64,000 bases of DNA from Clarkia xantiana subsp. parviflora (lineage: Eukaryota > Streptophyta > Magnoliopsida > Myrtales > Onagraceae). Where the stretch lies: positions 34,009,105-34,073,104 of the forward strand of contig JAPTYO010000004.1 of the NCBI GenBank assembly GCA_036873135.1, read 5' to 3'. The first letter of the stretch is position 1, and each line of letters begins with the position of its first letter. Positions 43,803 through 54,601 of this stretch are shown here, one piece after another. The notes beneath the pieces were generated by a model, which ran no database searches, was not told where the DNA came from, and saw only the letters and a program-made list of their open reading frames with translations. The position numbers and the translations under genes were made by a program.

Positions 43803-45470
43803 TCAGAAGCGTAGACTGACGCAGCTATCGGTCTCATGGCCGAAGACTTCGTGGTTTTCACACCACTTGTCCTTGTCTCTTCCCAATGGGCCTTTCCTGA
43901 AGTTGTTTGGCTCCTTCCACATATTCGCGTCTTTCATTTCTTTCAAAATTACAGACAGCGGGGCATTCAGAGGGATGCAGTCAGCAAGTTTTACTTCCTT
44001 TGGCTTCTGAAAATCCCCTTGGAAATGTCTTTTCGGCTGAGGTTGCCAATATCTTCCTTGTTGACCACTTGAGTGTGGTTTTGGTTGGTTCTGCTTTGGA
44101 TTATCTTTTGCCTTTGCTGCAGCGATTTTTGCCTTGTTCTGGCTTCTGAATCTTTCAAGGTCTATGTACTCCTTGACTCTTGCGGCTAACTCCTCCATGG
44201 ATTCCGCTGGGCGCTTTGCCATTTTTTCAGCTAGGGCATTGCCTCTTCGTCCAAGGTTTCGAATGAATGCTCGAACAATTTCTCCTTCAGTCAGGTTTCC
44301 CTGAATGTCAGAAATGTTTTGATTGAAGCGGACGTAGTAGTCGGCAAGGGATTCTTCGTTTTGTTGTTGGACGTCGTCCAGAGCGTTTGCCCCTTTCAAC
44401 AATGTGCGCTCGCCCATGTATCGTTGAATGAACTTAGCCTTTAGGTCTGCCCATGAAGTAACACTTCCGCATGGTAGTGAGAAGAACCAATGCGCTGCTG
44501 TCCCGGCAAGAGTTTGTGAAAATGTCATTGCGAAATGGTGTGGGTTCTTCGTTCTGCCTAGCAGAGAGGCCTCGTGCTTTCGCACGTGTTCAACTGGGTC
44601 TCCTTTTCCCCGGTAGAGGTCCCCTCCAATTCGATACAGTGCGTCTGGGACGCGACTGTTTACCAAGTGGTCAGCGAATGGATGTGACGCATTTTCTTCA
44701 AGAGCGTGCATACCCTTCATTTTTGCTTCCTTCATCTTCTTCTCCACCATTTCTTCTAACATCTCGGCGGTAAACCCTTTTACAGGTTCAGCATAACCTG
44801 TTGAAGGATTTTGCTGATCATTGTTGTGGTAGATGTCAGATTGATCCCTGCTTGTGGCGTGAAAAGGATCATCTCTTGTTGGCTGCTGTGGGTGGTAGAA
44901 TGGGGGCTGCCTTTCGTTCCTCCACTGTTGGGCTCCTTGGAAAGGAGTGTATGACCGTGCAGGTTCATATCTTGCGTGTTGGTTTCCACCCTGGAAAGGA
45001 TTGCCATAGCGAGTAGTGTCTTGCGACACCTCTCTTGCTGGCGCGGCATACTGTTGGTTGGTCGGAGGTGGCTGAGCTGCGTATCCTTGGTTTTTTAGAG
45101 ACTCGCGGAATGCGAGTAACTCTTCCAGCGCAGCCATCATTGCTGGAGTAACGGTGGGCATCGGGTTTGCCCCCGGTCTTTGTTCGCCTTGTGGCATCTC
45201 TGTTTGGGATTCATCCTCGTGCATTTCTGGCTCGAAACCAGGTGGATGCGCGTGGTGTTTTTCCTTTGGCTCTCTGTGCTGTGCGTTGGGCACATTGTCA
45301 GTCGGTATGGATGAAGCTAAGGAAGTAGCTCTTGGGATGTGGGAGGGTCCCGACTGGCTCCTAGCTGGAGCTTGGCCTCCTGCTCTTTTGTTTGCCGGGG
45401 ATTTCCTGGGACGCCCGGGCCTCTTTCTTGGGTTTTTCACCTCTTCGGGAGGGTTGTGATCACTCGCCAT
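43803..45470 (-). CDS. Gag of the Tat-like element
   Basis: Start chosen at the ATG at 45468-45470 (MASDHNPPEEV), about 50 bp inside the PBS; the longer frame runs back into the LTR and is not meaningful. The product is 555 aa. The N-terminus is Pro/Arg/Lys-rich (RKRPGRPRKSPANKRA). The capsid (Retrotrans_gag) follows: RVPDALYRIGGDLYRGKGDP, HFAMTFSQTLAGTAAHWFFS, WADLKAKFIQRYMGE and ESLADYYVRFNQNISDIQG. A zinc-binding CENHEVFGHETDSC (C-x2-H-x4-H-x4-C) is near the end. This protein packages element RNA in cytoplasmic particles. The frame is unbroken until the TGA before the protease; that stop could be a mutation or a read-through site. Confidence 0.85.
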   Translation of the reverse strand: MASDHNPPEEVKNPRKRPGRPRKSPANKRAGGQAPARSQSGPSHIPRATSLASSIPTDNVPNAQHREPKEKHHAHPPGFEPEMHEDESQTEMPQGEQRPGANPMPTVTPAMMAALEELLAFRESLKNQGYAAQPPPTNQQYAAPAREVSQDTTRYGNPFQGGNQHARYEPARSYTPFQGAQQWRNERQPPFYHPQQPTRDDPFHATSRDQSDIYHNNDQQNPSTGYAEPVKGFTAEMLEEMVEKKMKEAKMKGMHALEENASHPFADHLVNSRVPDALYRIGGDLYRGKGDPVEHVRKHEASLLGRTKNPHHFAMTFSQTLAGTAAHWFFSLPCGSVTSWADLKAKFIQRYMGERTLLKGANALDDVQQQNEESLADYYVRFNQNISDIQGNLTEGEIVRAFIRNLGRRGNALAEKMAKRPAESMEELAARVKEYIDLERFRSQNKAKIAAAKAKDNPKQNQPKPHSSGQQGRYWQPQPKRHFQGDFQKPKEVKLADCIPLNAPLSVILKEMKDANMWKEPNNFRKGPLGRDKDKWCENHEVFGHETDSCVSLRF

Positions 45471-45508
45471 GATTTCTGCGGTATGGTAGCTTGTTGTTCG
45501 AATCACGT

Positions 45509-45520
45509 AGACGGCGCCAA
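45509..45520 (-). other. PBS of the Tat-like element
   Basis: The minus strand reads ttggcgccgtct directly after the LTR end ...gcaaca. This form is common in plant Tat-lineage Gypsy elements. Confidence 0.8.
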
Positions 45521-46343
45521 TGTTGCGTACAGATTGAACAAGGTCGTGGGGACGCGTCTGTTCGCGTAGTTGTGCGGGCTTTTGCAACCCTTCCGTCAGG
45601 AGGAGGTTGGGCCACTGACGTGTGTTCGGACTTGCTCCCGTATGAGGTATGTGTGTCGGTACGGCTGTGAATCGGTAAGGTTGTGACTCGGTAAGGTTGT
45701 GACTCGGTAAGGTCGTGACTCGGTAAGGTTGTGACTCAAGGAAATGTCTGAGTCTCGGAAGGCGGTGGACTGTGCACAAATGCGGATGTCTGGGCAACGG
45801 TTCCTGCACGAAGGACCAATGCTAGCACGGAGAGGGGGGGGGGGGGTGGTGCTAGCGGAGCCCCCTCCGATTCTTAAGTCACTATAGTGGCAAAAAGGTA
45901 ATTTCTAGAGAGAGAGAATTTCTAGAGAGAAGTCAGAGCTCAAAATACCAAAGTTGGGCAAATGAGAGAATGTGTGAAAATGGGTGGCCAAGACCTCCTA
46001 TTTATAGGCTTTCTTGGGACCGGACCCGGTTTTAGAGCGGTTTGATGACGGTTCAAGATCATGCGGTAACCGTCATCCATATTGGTAATGTGCGAACTTG
46101 ACTTCTCTACACGCAACGGTAATCGCGGATACGGTATACGCGCGATACCCGTAAGGTAATCCGGTCCGGTCCGGAGGTAGATATAATGTTGCTGCGACCC
46201 GGAGGTCCGGTCCGGACGCGCGTAGACGCGCTTCCGGACCGTTTTGATACCGTGGGAGGTGTTTTTAAACCGAGATGTAATTTTCGATACGTTTACGAGG
46301 CCCGAAATGTAAATACGAACCCGAATTGGACATTTATCCATCA
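45521..46343 (-). repeat. 5' LTR of the Tat-like element
   Basis: 823 bp; four minisatellite units instead of six and no extra hairpin, otherwise matching 35617-36532. The outer end is TGATGGATAAATGTCC on the minus strand. Confidence 0.9.
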
Positions 46344-46348
46344 GTAAC

Positions 46349-46540
46349 ATTATATCTATAATTGGGAGCATTGATAGATTCACAATAATATATAGAAATA
46401 TACATATTACTATCAGTATATCTAAATACTTAATAGGGTTAAAGATATTATTGATAGATTTTATTGCCTAAAAGATTGAGAAAATATATTGTAAGTATAT
46501 TTGTTACCTATGAAAGATATTGACAATAAATTAATATATA
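46349..46540 (+). other. Copia A leader, middle part
   Basis: AT-rich leader between the Tat-like element and the Helitron-like insertion. The gatattgacaataaatta block has a counterpart in the Copia B leader. Confidence 0.6.
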
Positions 46541-47105
46541 TCTATATACCAATATATAATTTGTGTTGGGTCCTCACCCCTAAAAGTCACCTACCCTCCA
46601 AAAGGTTCCATACATAGCTTCCAAAAAAGTCACATACCTTCTAAAGTTTTTTTTTTTTTTCATATCAAAACCTTCTAAAGTTTAAACCATACTATTTTGG
46701 CAGGTTTGAATTATTTTTTATTTATAAAACCGGATTTGACAGAAATCTTACAAAACCGGCACAATCTATTAAAAAAAAAAAATAGGGACTTAAAATATAG
46801 AACCAAACTGGCACTATTATAAAAACCAAAAAGCCGAAGAAATCCGTAAATTTTTTGTTCTCTCAACTCTTATTTAATATATGATGATATGTGATGTATC
46901 AACGATTCAACGTATTTAGGGTCACAAGTTTATTTTTATGTATATGGTTCAGAATTTGAACAACACACTCTATGAAGCTGCCCGTTTTATGTTCCATTAC
47001 ATATGATGTCCCAACTATTAAAGGACAATCATGCAAAAATCTCTCCTCATAATGATCACCAGATTCTACACATGTTACTAGAAAGAAATAAACTTATTAT
47101 ATTTA

Positions 47106-47702
47106 GGGTTAATAATAAACTGTCTGAGGTTTGGCCATGTTGAAATCTGGTGTCCGTCGTTGAAATTAACTGTCTCAAGTTTGGTGTTTGTTGAAATTTG
47201 GTGTCTCCTTCTATTTTTGGGTTAAGTCGAATAGAAGTGTATCACGTGACCGTCACGTGAACTCGATAAAATGGATATTCCAAAAATGCCCCTCCATAAA
47301 AAAATCTGACCTTCCATTACCTAGCGAATTTACGAAATTACCCCTTCTAACTAAATCAACAACTATAGGATTTTTAGGCGGTGGCCGGTGGGAGTAGGAT
47401 GGTGGCCGAAAGGAGTTGGGTGGTGGCCGGTCGGAGTTGGGTGGTGGCCGCCGGAGTTGAGTGGTGGCCACCGGAGTTGGGTGGTGGTTGTTTTGAATCT
47501 AAGGGTAATTTTGTCACTTCATATTTGGTAGATAGGGCAACTCTGACTTTTCGCAACATTCTGTCAAAATTAAAAGCAGTTTTGGACGGAAAACCAAATT
47601 TCAACAAAGTCCATACTTCATATAGACCATTTTAACACTTTAAAATTCAGACACCAAATTTCAACACGGCTAAACCTCAGACAGTTTATTAGTTATTAAC
47701 TC
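47106..47702. mobile_element. 597-bp MULE-like element nested in a Helitron-like element
   Basis: Perfect 9-bp TSD, ttatattta (47097-47105 and 47703-47711). The TIRs start GGGTTAATAATAAACTGTCT and, reversed, GAGTTAATAACTAATAAACT and share ggtttgg/gtgtc blocks with the element at 3334-3835. The interior holds a GC-rich array. Confidence 0.88.
47385..47492. repeat. GC-rich 24-bp tandem repeat inside the MULE
   Basis: About four degenerate units of the type ggtggccgNcggagttgggt. It gives overlapping Pro-rich and Gly/Val/Trp-rich ORFs on both strands; neither is credible. Confidence 0.8.
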
Positions 47703-47799
47703 TTATATTTAATATAATTATCATATTTATACACTAACAACTTATATAAATAACAATCTTAGAAACATGCATGTGCAAAGCACATACAGAAATAACTAG

Positions 47800-49335
47800 T
47801 ATATATATTATATATAGTAGCATATTTTTACATATATATATATATATGTATATTGTTGATTGATTTAATTTTGTAGATAGAATCTTAGCAATAAATATAT
47901 ATATGTTTTTATATGGGCCGAAATATATATATATTTAATATTGAAAATTATTTTATAAAATTAATGTTACTTGGTGGTTAAGTTAATTATTTTTGGACTT
48001 TAAAACCCTACTTGGGCCACAAGTAAACATTTCGGCCCAACCTTTAAAATTTAAATTATTGGGCATGTCCAATATATTAAACTGGGACGAATATAAATCG
48101 AACCGGGTTTTCTCAATCGGTTCGACCTAATCGGGTCAGGTGGAACTAGGGTAATTAAGTGGATCTAACCGAACCGGTTTTGAGTGTTGAACCAAACCAA
48201 ACCCTATTTTATTGGACCGGTTCAGACCGAACCAGATTTTAAATTTTAAAACCGGACCGAAACCGGATTTACTGGACCGAACCGAACCGGATTTTCCGGA
48301 CCGGGCCGAACCGTATTTTCTGATCCGGACAAGACCGAACCGAAATTGACTGAACCAAAATTATTTTCAAAACCGAATTCACGTCAATTAAATAAAATAG
48401 GGTGGTCAAGTTTTAAAATCCAAATGTTTTTGTACCTCTAAATGGACTACACAGTGCTCATATGGTTGCTAACCTTAATGCCTTGTTTCGATTATGGGGA
48501 TGGATCTCGGAGATACATGTTTTTTGGATTGGATTAATTAGAGGGCTGAATTGCAATTGTTTATTATTCAGTATATATTAATGCATGATTAGAAATGTTG
48601 TCTTGACATAGTCAAGCTAGTTGGACATTACATGTTGTGGGCGGAGCCCTGGTTAAATATATGGAATGCGCACTAGGATAGACATACTGTGATGGTTGTA
48701 AATGCCTAGGATTCATGTCTAGAATGTTGCGTAATTGAATATAAGCATGAGTTGGAAATCAGCCCCTAATGTTTAAAATTATTTTAAAACCGAAAACCAG
48801 TGGCCAAATATGTATGATTGTTGTGAAATTTTCATGTTTGACACGTATGCTAGAATGTTGAGGATGTGTTTGCATTTGATAATTTACATGGAAGTAGAAT
48901 TATATATGCAAGCATGAGTTCCTCGGAACATTAGACGCATGACGCGTAAGCATGAGTGTGATTTGTTTGATGAATGTTACTTGCGTATGATAATTTACAT
49001 GGTTAGTAGAATTATATATGCATAAGTAAATTCATCGGAATATTTTCCAAAATACAAAGGGCCTTGGGAAAGCCAATATCGATAATGCTTGTTTTAAAAT
49101 TTCCGTTCCGATAATGTGCGATTAAAACTGTTTTAAAAGACTGATCTATTTGATTGAAAAAGGCGGTAATGTGAAGTCTTTCACAACCATCTTCCATTGG
49201 TTTACTGGTGGTCGGTTGGTTTAGATGACTGAGGAATCGTTCTTTGTCGGATTCAATCTTAATAGATATCTAATGTATGCAATTCTTTCTCAAAATGTTA
49301 TTGTCTACCTTTGCATGATTATCAAAGTGTTAGCA
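47800..49335 (+). other. Copia A leader, distal part
   Basis: Non-coding. It contains accggttcagaccgaacc-type repeats at 48100-48380 and a gacgcatgacgcgtaagcatg block at 48920-48950, both with clear counterparts in the Copia B leader (61500-61740 and 60905-60935, inverted). The gag frame is open upstream to 49225, but the start shared with Copia B is the Met at 49336. Confidence 0.7.
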
Positions 49336-50208
49336 ATGGCTGCGATCAGAAATGTAATATCCCAAATGAACAAGGGAGTGAGATTGAACAACAACAATTA
49401 TAAGATCTGGAATAAGCGAGCGAAAATGGTAATTACTGAAATGAGAGGTTTGGAGCATCTGACAACGAAGAAAGTCAGGCCAGAGGGAGACCTCACGACT
49501 GAACTGGAGAAAACCCTTGATGAATGGGATGCAAAGGACCAAGAGATCTGTTCCGCCTTGCTGTCATTGCTTGAGGATGACATACTCTATGGGTATGATC
49601 ACTATGAGTCTGCCAAGGATCTATGGGATGGTCTTAAGACAGGGTTTGGTGTTTACACCACTGCCCAAAAGTGATCGTTAAACATCGCTTTAGACTCATA
49701 CAAAATGAATCCAAAGCATACAATGAAAGAGAATATCAGACACATGTCTAACATGCTTGCTGAACTCAAGGAAGCAGGAGAAATCCTGACAGAGGAACAG
49801 AAAGTCCAATGCGTGATCCGATCCTTACCTGACTCTTGGAGTAGCATGAAAATGCACCTTACCCATGCCACTCAGCTCGATAACCTCGAGAAAGTGCGAG
49901 TTCATCTCGAGCTAGAAGAGGATCGCCTCAGGGCTGAAAAGCCTAGGGCGGAAATGCATATCGCATCCTCATTTCCAACTGAGCAAAAGGGTAAGTGCAA
50001 GAGGAAGGGAAAGAATCTCCAGGTCAAGGCTGATAAGCCTCTAGCTCCGAAACCTCAGAAGAAGTTCAAACGAAAGCAATTCTGTGGTAAGAAAGGCAAA
50101 GCAAAACATACAAGTAAAGAGGAAACTCGAACGTGTTTTAGGTGTGGCGTGAAAGGACACTTTGCTAATGCCTGTACCAATCCTCCCAAGGTACGTTCTG
50201 AAGAATAA
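49336..50208 (+). pseudogene. Copia A gag
   Basis: The protein starts MAAIRNVISQMNKGVRLNNN, then YKIWNKRAKMVITEMRGLEH, followed by the UBN2-type gag region (AKDLWDGLKTGFGVYTTAQK). TGA at 49672-49674 replaces an Arg codon. After it, in the same frame, come MLAELKEAGEILTEEQKVQC, LPDSWSSMKMHLTHATQLDN and a Lys-rich tail with the zinc knuckle CFRCGVKGHFANAC. It ends at 50208. The same gag, in better frame at the N-terminus, is present in Copia B. Confidence 0.88.
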
Positions 50209-52099
50209 TGATAAAATCATAAGTTCTTCTAGGACTCCTCTTACTCGAGAGTAATTCAATTCATTCTTTTGGATTACAGAACCGAGAATGAGAACAAGCA
50301 CAAACCTGAGGAACTTGCCCCAAAAATATAAAGATTGAATGAAAAGCTTTATCTTTATTTGCTTTTCTTAATAAAACTCTTCTAAATTCTTCAGTTTAAA
50401 GGATACTTGATAATGTTCCTTGAAATACAGGAAACATTTTATTTTGAGCATGTGACCACGCTCAGAGAAAGTATTAATTACCGTCTCAAGCTTTTCGATC
50501 ATTTTAATTAGTTATTTGGTGCATTGCTTATAAATATATTTCTTATATCTTTCTTTATTACTCCATTGAATGAAATAAATTGTAATGATAATCATATGCA
50601 AAACTGATAGGATTAAATCATATTAGATTCATAAATGAAACGATTTAACCAAAGGTTAAACTGGGGTAGATTGCGCCTCACGCAAGTGGACCTTGAAAAA
50701 GGAACACATCGTTTCAAAGTATGAATTTAATACATAAGTGTTTAAAATGATGATGTGCTGAATTTTCGTTTGCATTCCTTCGGAAATAACTTATTGATAA
50801 CATTTACATCGGTAGGAAGTAGGCTTCGAAAGCTACAACGACCTTGTAAAAATATCAACTGACGCATAAGGGGAAAACCTAAAATGCTCAGATCGGAGAT
50901 GGGATAAAATCTCTGAAATAAGTTAGCAAACGAAGAAGGATGAAGTCGGTTACACGATTTTCCTTCTGTACGCCTTAAACGATAAGTCAGGCTAAGCATT
51001 CAAATCAAATGACACGCTTCTATAAGCATAGTTTATAAACATAAATGTTGTAGTCATTTCTTCACACGTTCCCTAAGGGATGGTGAGAAAATGATTCACA
51101 TTAATGTAAAACTATGTTCCATTATAATCGGTAAGACATGTCGCCATAAAAGCTGAAGAATGATAACGAGCTACTCATATCATCATGCGACATTAATTTG
51201 CGCATTAAACACGTATTTAGGACAAGAGTATGTAACTAGTCTTTGAATATACCTGTTTACAGCTTAAATGACATGGTACCGTGGTCGAACATGTGACATT
51301 ACATACTTGAATACGAATTTTCCGATGCATAAACATGAGTCTTAATCATACATAAGAGGATATTACTGACATCAGGTCCCACTTAATTCGAGTGGGATAG
51401 ATTTGAACCAGCAACTCAAGTGAATGACATGGTGAATTATAATGGGAACATTTTCATAATAAATCCAGTGGGAGGTCTAATCACCTACCACAAGTAATCA
51501 CTGTTGTTGTTTGGACGAATCAAGTAGAACCTGATTATCGTAATGCTAAACCAAGGATACCACAACTGCCTATACTACCCATTGTTCCCAGTGGGAGTGA
51601 TCCGACAAACTTGGTTCCAGATCCTAGAGATCAAGGAATTCATCTTGGAAGTAAAATTCTAAGACCAAAAAGGCGTATAAGGAAAGTTGATGATTATGGT
51701 CAAAGCGCTCCTCTTGTACCCAATAGAAGTGATGCTCCGATGAGAAGCATCATCTCGAGTGGGAGAATTGATCCCTATTGGAAGAAATGCTCCGATAAGA
51801 GGCATTATTCCGAGTGGGAGAGACATTAAGACTCAAAGACAGGATAATCAAGCCTAGACGAAAGTCAAGGGCATCGAGCTTCTCCAAAGAAGTATCCCAT
51901 CTGAAAGAGTGATAGCACTCTATCGACAGTTGAAATGCAATGAAAAGACCACAAATGGAGAAATGGAAGAAAATGATAAATGAGAGAGATTGCCTGAATG
52001 AAAGCCATTAAAGTCAATAGTTGATTTACCTACTAACCACATGGGCATAATGATAAGGTGAGTCCTGAAAGAAGGCTCACCACTGATGAAAAGGTCGAG
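50209..52099 (+). other. Non-coding spacer of Copia A where protease and integrase should be
   Basis: About 1.9 kb. No protease (DSG/DTG), GAG-pre-integrase or integrase motif in any frame. At 51590-51830 a degenerate linker-like frame appears (VPDPRDQGIHLGSKILRPKR) with repeated gagtgggag and gctccgatgagaggcat blocks. A matching spacer is in Copia B at 57221-58924. Confidence 0.7.
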
Positions 52100-53442
52100 T
52101 GATACACAGCTCGACTCGTTGCGAAAGGCTATACCTAACTTCGCGGAGTGGGCTTTGACAAAACATACTCAACACATGTGCGTAAAACCACGTTGCAGGG
52201 CTATTCATGGTCCTGGTTGCAGGTTTCAATTACGAACCTCACTAAATGAGTATAAAGACCGCATTCCTCCTCGGAAACTTGGATAAAGAGATCTACATGG
52301 AGCAAGCGGAGGGTTTTATTACTCCTGGTAACGAAGTAAAAGTTTGTAAACTCCATAGGTCCATCTACGGTCTTGAACAGTCGTCTCGGCAATGGTACCG
52401 CAAATTCCACGTGGAAATTGTAGGAAACGGATTTGTGAATCTTCATGAGAATCTGTGCGTGTATTATAAGACCTCCGGGTTCAAATATGTCATCTTAACT
52501 TTATACGTGGATGACATACTCATTGCCGCAAACGACATGAGTTTCATGAACAATTCAAAGTCCTGGTTGGCATCTGTATTTGAGATGAAGGACATGGGAA
52601 ATGCCACGTACATCTTAGGCATTAAAATTGCCAGAGGTCGGGCTACCCGAAAATAGTGTCTGTCTCAAGAAGCTTATATCAACAAACTGTTGAAAAGATT
52701 CGATTACATGATGTCAAACCCATGGATACGCCGGTGGTGTTTGGGTGCGCACTGTCAAAACGTGACGGCCCCAAGAACCTGGCAGAGCATGAACAGATGA
52801 AGGGTGCATGATATTTTAGCATGGTCGGTAGTTTGTTCTACGCCATGTAATGCACCCGTCCGGATATCTGTTACGTCGTAGGCCTAGTAGCACGTTTCCT
52901 ATCAGATCCTGGTCATCAACATTTAAAGACTATAAAACGAGGAACTCGTTATCCGAAAAGGTACTACCGACTACGAACTGTGACGCCGACCGTGGTGGCA
53001 ATCCAGATGATTGTAAGTCCACCACAGGAGGAGCAATCCTCCTTGCTAATGCCGCCATTTCATGGATGAGCAAGAAGCAAATATAAGCCGCGCTGTCTAC
53101 GATGGAATCAGAATTCGTTGCTCTCTTTAAGAATGCACAGAAAGCGGTCTGGCTTAAAAGGATTCTAACTGCGCTTCTTGGTGGTGATGTCAAGAATAAA
53201 CCTGTGAAGGTCTTCTCTGACCGTCAAGCAGCCATTGCGGCAGTTAAGAATCCAAAGTACCATAGTAGGACCAGACACATTGATATGAAATAATTTCATG
53301 CTAAATTTTAATAGTAGTAGACAATATAATCAATATGGAATACTTGTCCACCAATAACTTGGTAACAGACCCATTAACTAAACCACTACACAGGGACATA
53401 TTCGAAAAAAATGTTAAACTGCTTGGATTGCGTAGGGTCTAG
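52100..53442 (+). pseudogene. Copia A reverse transcriptase and RNase H
   Basis: RT motifs are TAFLLGNLDKEIYMEQAEGF, CKLHRSIYGLEQSSRQWYRK and LTLYVDDILIAANDMSFMNN (catalytic YVDD intact). A stop near 52657 and several frameshifts follow. RNase H is visible as DDCKSTTGGAILLANAAISW, then TMESEFVALFKNAQKAVWLK and SDRQAAIAAVKNPKYHSRTR. The end, TKPLHRDIFEKNVKLLGLRRV, has its stop at 53440-53442. It is more damaged than the copy in Copia B. Confidence 0.87.
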
Positions 53443-54034
53443 AAATGGAATGTATCTGTGATAACATTTTGATATTAGAAAGTTACATTTTGTAAGGGAA
53501 AGAATTGCAACAGAGTTTATGATCAATCGACGTCATAATGTTTTGATTACATCAGATTTACGGTCTATAAACTAAGTCATAGGAGGACGCAATCCTCTGC
53601 CAAACTATGTCAAATATGGGCCTTACCTAGTCACACAGGTACGGTCGTCTTGCGGTGGAGGGAGTCCTCCACCAAACAAGACTGGCTAAGAGTCAGGGGA
53701 TAAACCTGATTAAGCAAGATGATTACCTAGTTTCTAAGTAACTCGACGTGATCTTCGTTTTGCATATCGCCGTGATGAACTTCGTTCGTCATTTAACCAC
53801 ATTCTGGGCTAGATGAGAATCTATGATAGCACGATTGACATATCCCTTTCATGTCAATCCAAAAGGTTCAGGTATGCTGTCAACGCGTGCTTCATACTGC
53901 GCGTGCCACGTACGACCACGGGGTCACAACTCGGTTGTGCTAGGAAGGAATCCTCGTGATTCTGGCGGGCGCAAACTTCTTCACCTCGATCGTGTGGTTG
54001 ATCCCAGGAGCCTTATGAAGAGGCACCTAAAGTA
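53443..54034 (+). other. Copia A 3' region, part 1
   Basis: Non-coding. It contains a repeated gtggagggagtcctccacc-type hairpin (near 53580-53690). It ends at the Copia B target site, tcctc (54035-54039), and continues at 63318. The 159-aa ORF 53823-54302 runs from here into the Copia B LTR and is not a gene. Confidence 0.7.
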
Positions 54035-54039
54035 TCCTC

Positions 54040-54601
54040 TGTTGGATTACGGGGACGTAATACTACGGAATGCTAAACGTGTACTAGCAAGAAATCTAAT
54101 CTACGCAGCGGAATTAATACACATACCTTTTAGCTTTCCTGCCCAAGAACAATGTGGAGGGAGTTCTGATCCTCCGGTCAGAACCACGTGCATGTTCTTC
54201 GTTAGAAGAAGTCCCACGCGATGTAGCTCCACAACAAGACCTCTGATCGATTCTTCAATGGAGATGGAACCACAGACCAGATGTGATGGTGCCGAAATTT
54301 AACTAAGGGAAACAAGTGTTCTCAATGGAGATCCTTGTTATTATGAATGAATGAATAAACCCTTAGCAGACACCCCTATATATAGTATTGGTGGAGTTGC
54401 CAAAAGGCAACTCCAACCAATGTGGTATAGGGTTGCCGGCCGAATTGCATGTATAAGGAGGAGGCCCAATTTTGGGCCTCCCTTGTCAATTACTAATTGG
54501 ATTTGGTCCAATTAGCCCAGATTGACAATTACCTAATTAACTTAGGTAATTCCCTTAATTAACGGGCTCCTATTACGGCGCCACATCACCATATGCTAAC
54601 A
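54040..54601 (-). repeat. 3' LTR of Copia B
   Basis: 562 bp, TGTTAGCATATGG...CCAACA on the minus strand. It differs from the 5' LTR by substitutions and a short atgaatga duplication. A TATA-like stretch, tatatatag, lies near 54392. Confidence 0.92.

Larger units (their letters stand above)
35617..46343 (-). mobile_element. Tat-like Gypsy element, non-autonomous (minus strand)
   Basis: 10,727 bp with a perfect 5-bp TSD, gtaac (35612-35616 and 46344-46348). LTRs at both ends, a PBS beginning ttggcgccgtct, a polypurine tract ctcgggggcaag, a gag of Tat type, protease and a second gag-like segment. There is no reverse transcriptase, RNase H or integrase. A 5.8 kb region between coding part and 3' LTR contains three tandem arrays. 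The LTR divergence and length difference show the insertion is not recent. Confidence 0.92.
46541..47799 (+). mobile_element. Helitron-like element 3, interrupted by a MULE
   Basis: It begins TCTATATACCAATATATAAT after an A and ends with a hairpin (tgtgcaaagcaca) about ten bases before CTAG followed by T. TC...CTAG inserted between A and T without TSD is the Helitron signature. It has no Rep/helicase and is about 650 bp without the MULE. The flanks on both sides match the AT-rich Copia leader. Confidence 0.55.

Noticed and set aside
44428..45569. Plus-strand ORFs opposite the Tat gag
   Set aside because: Shadow frames of the minus-strand gag, which has clear domain motifs.
47253..47471. Pro-rich ORF PPPNSDRPPPNS
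   Set aside because: Encoded by a 24-bp GC-rich array inside a MULE, with a competing frame on the other strand.
53823..54302. 159-aa ORF and its relative at 62680-63027
   Set aside because: Both are the antisense strand of Copia B LTRs, partly joined to flanking sequence; the similarity between them is LTR similarity.
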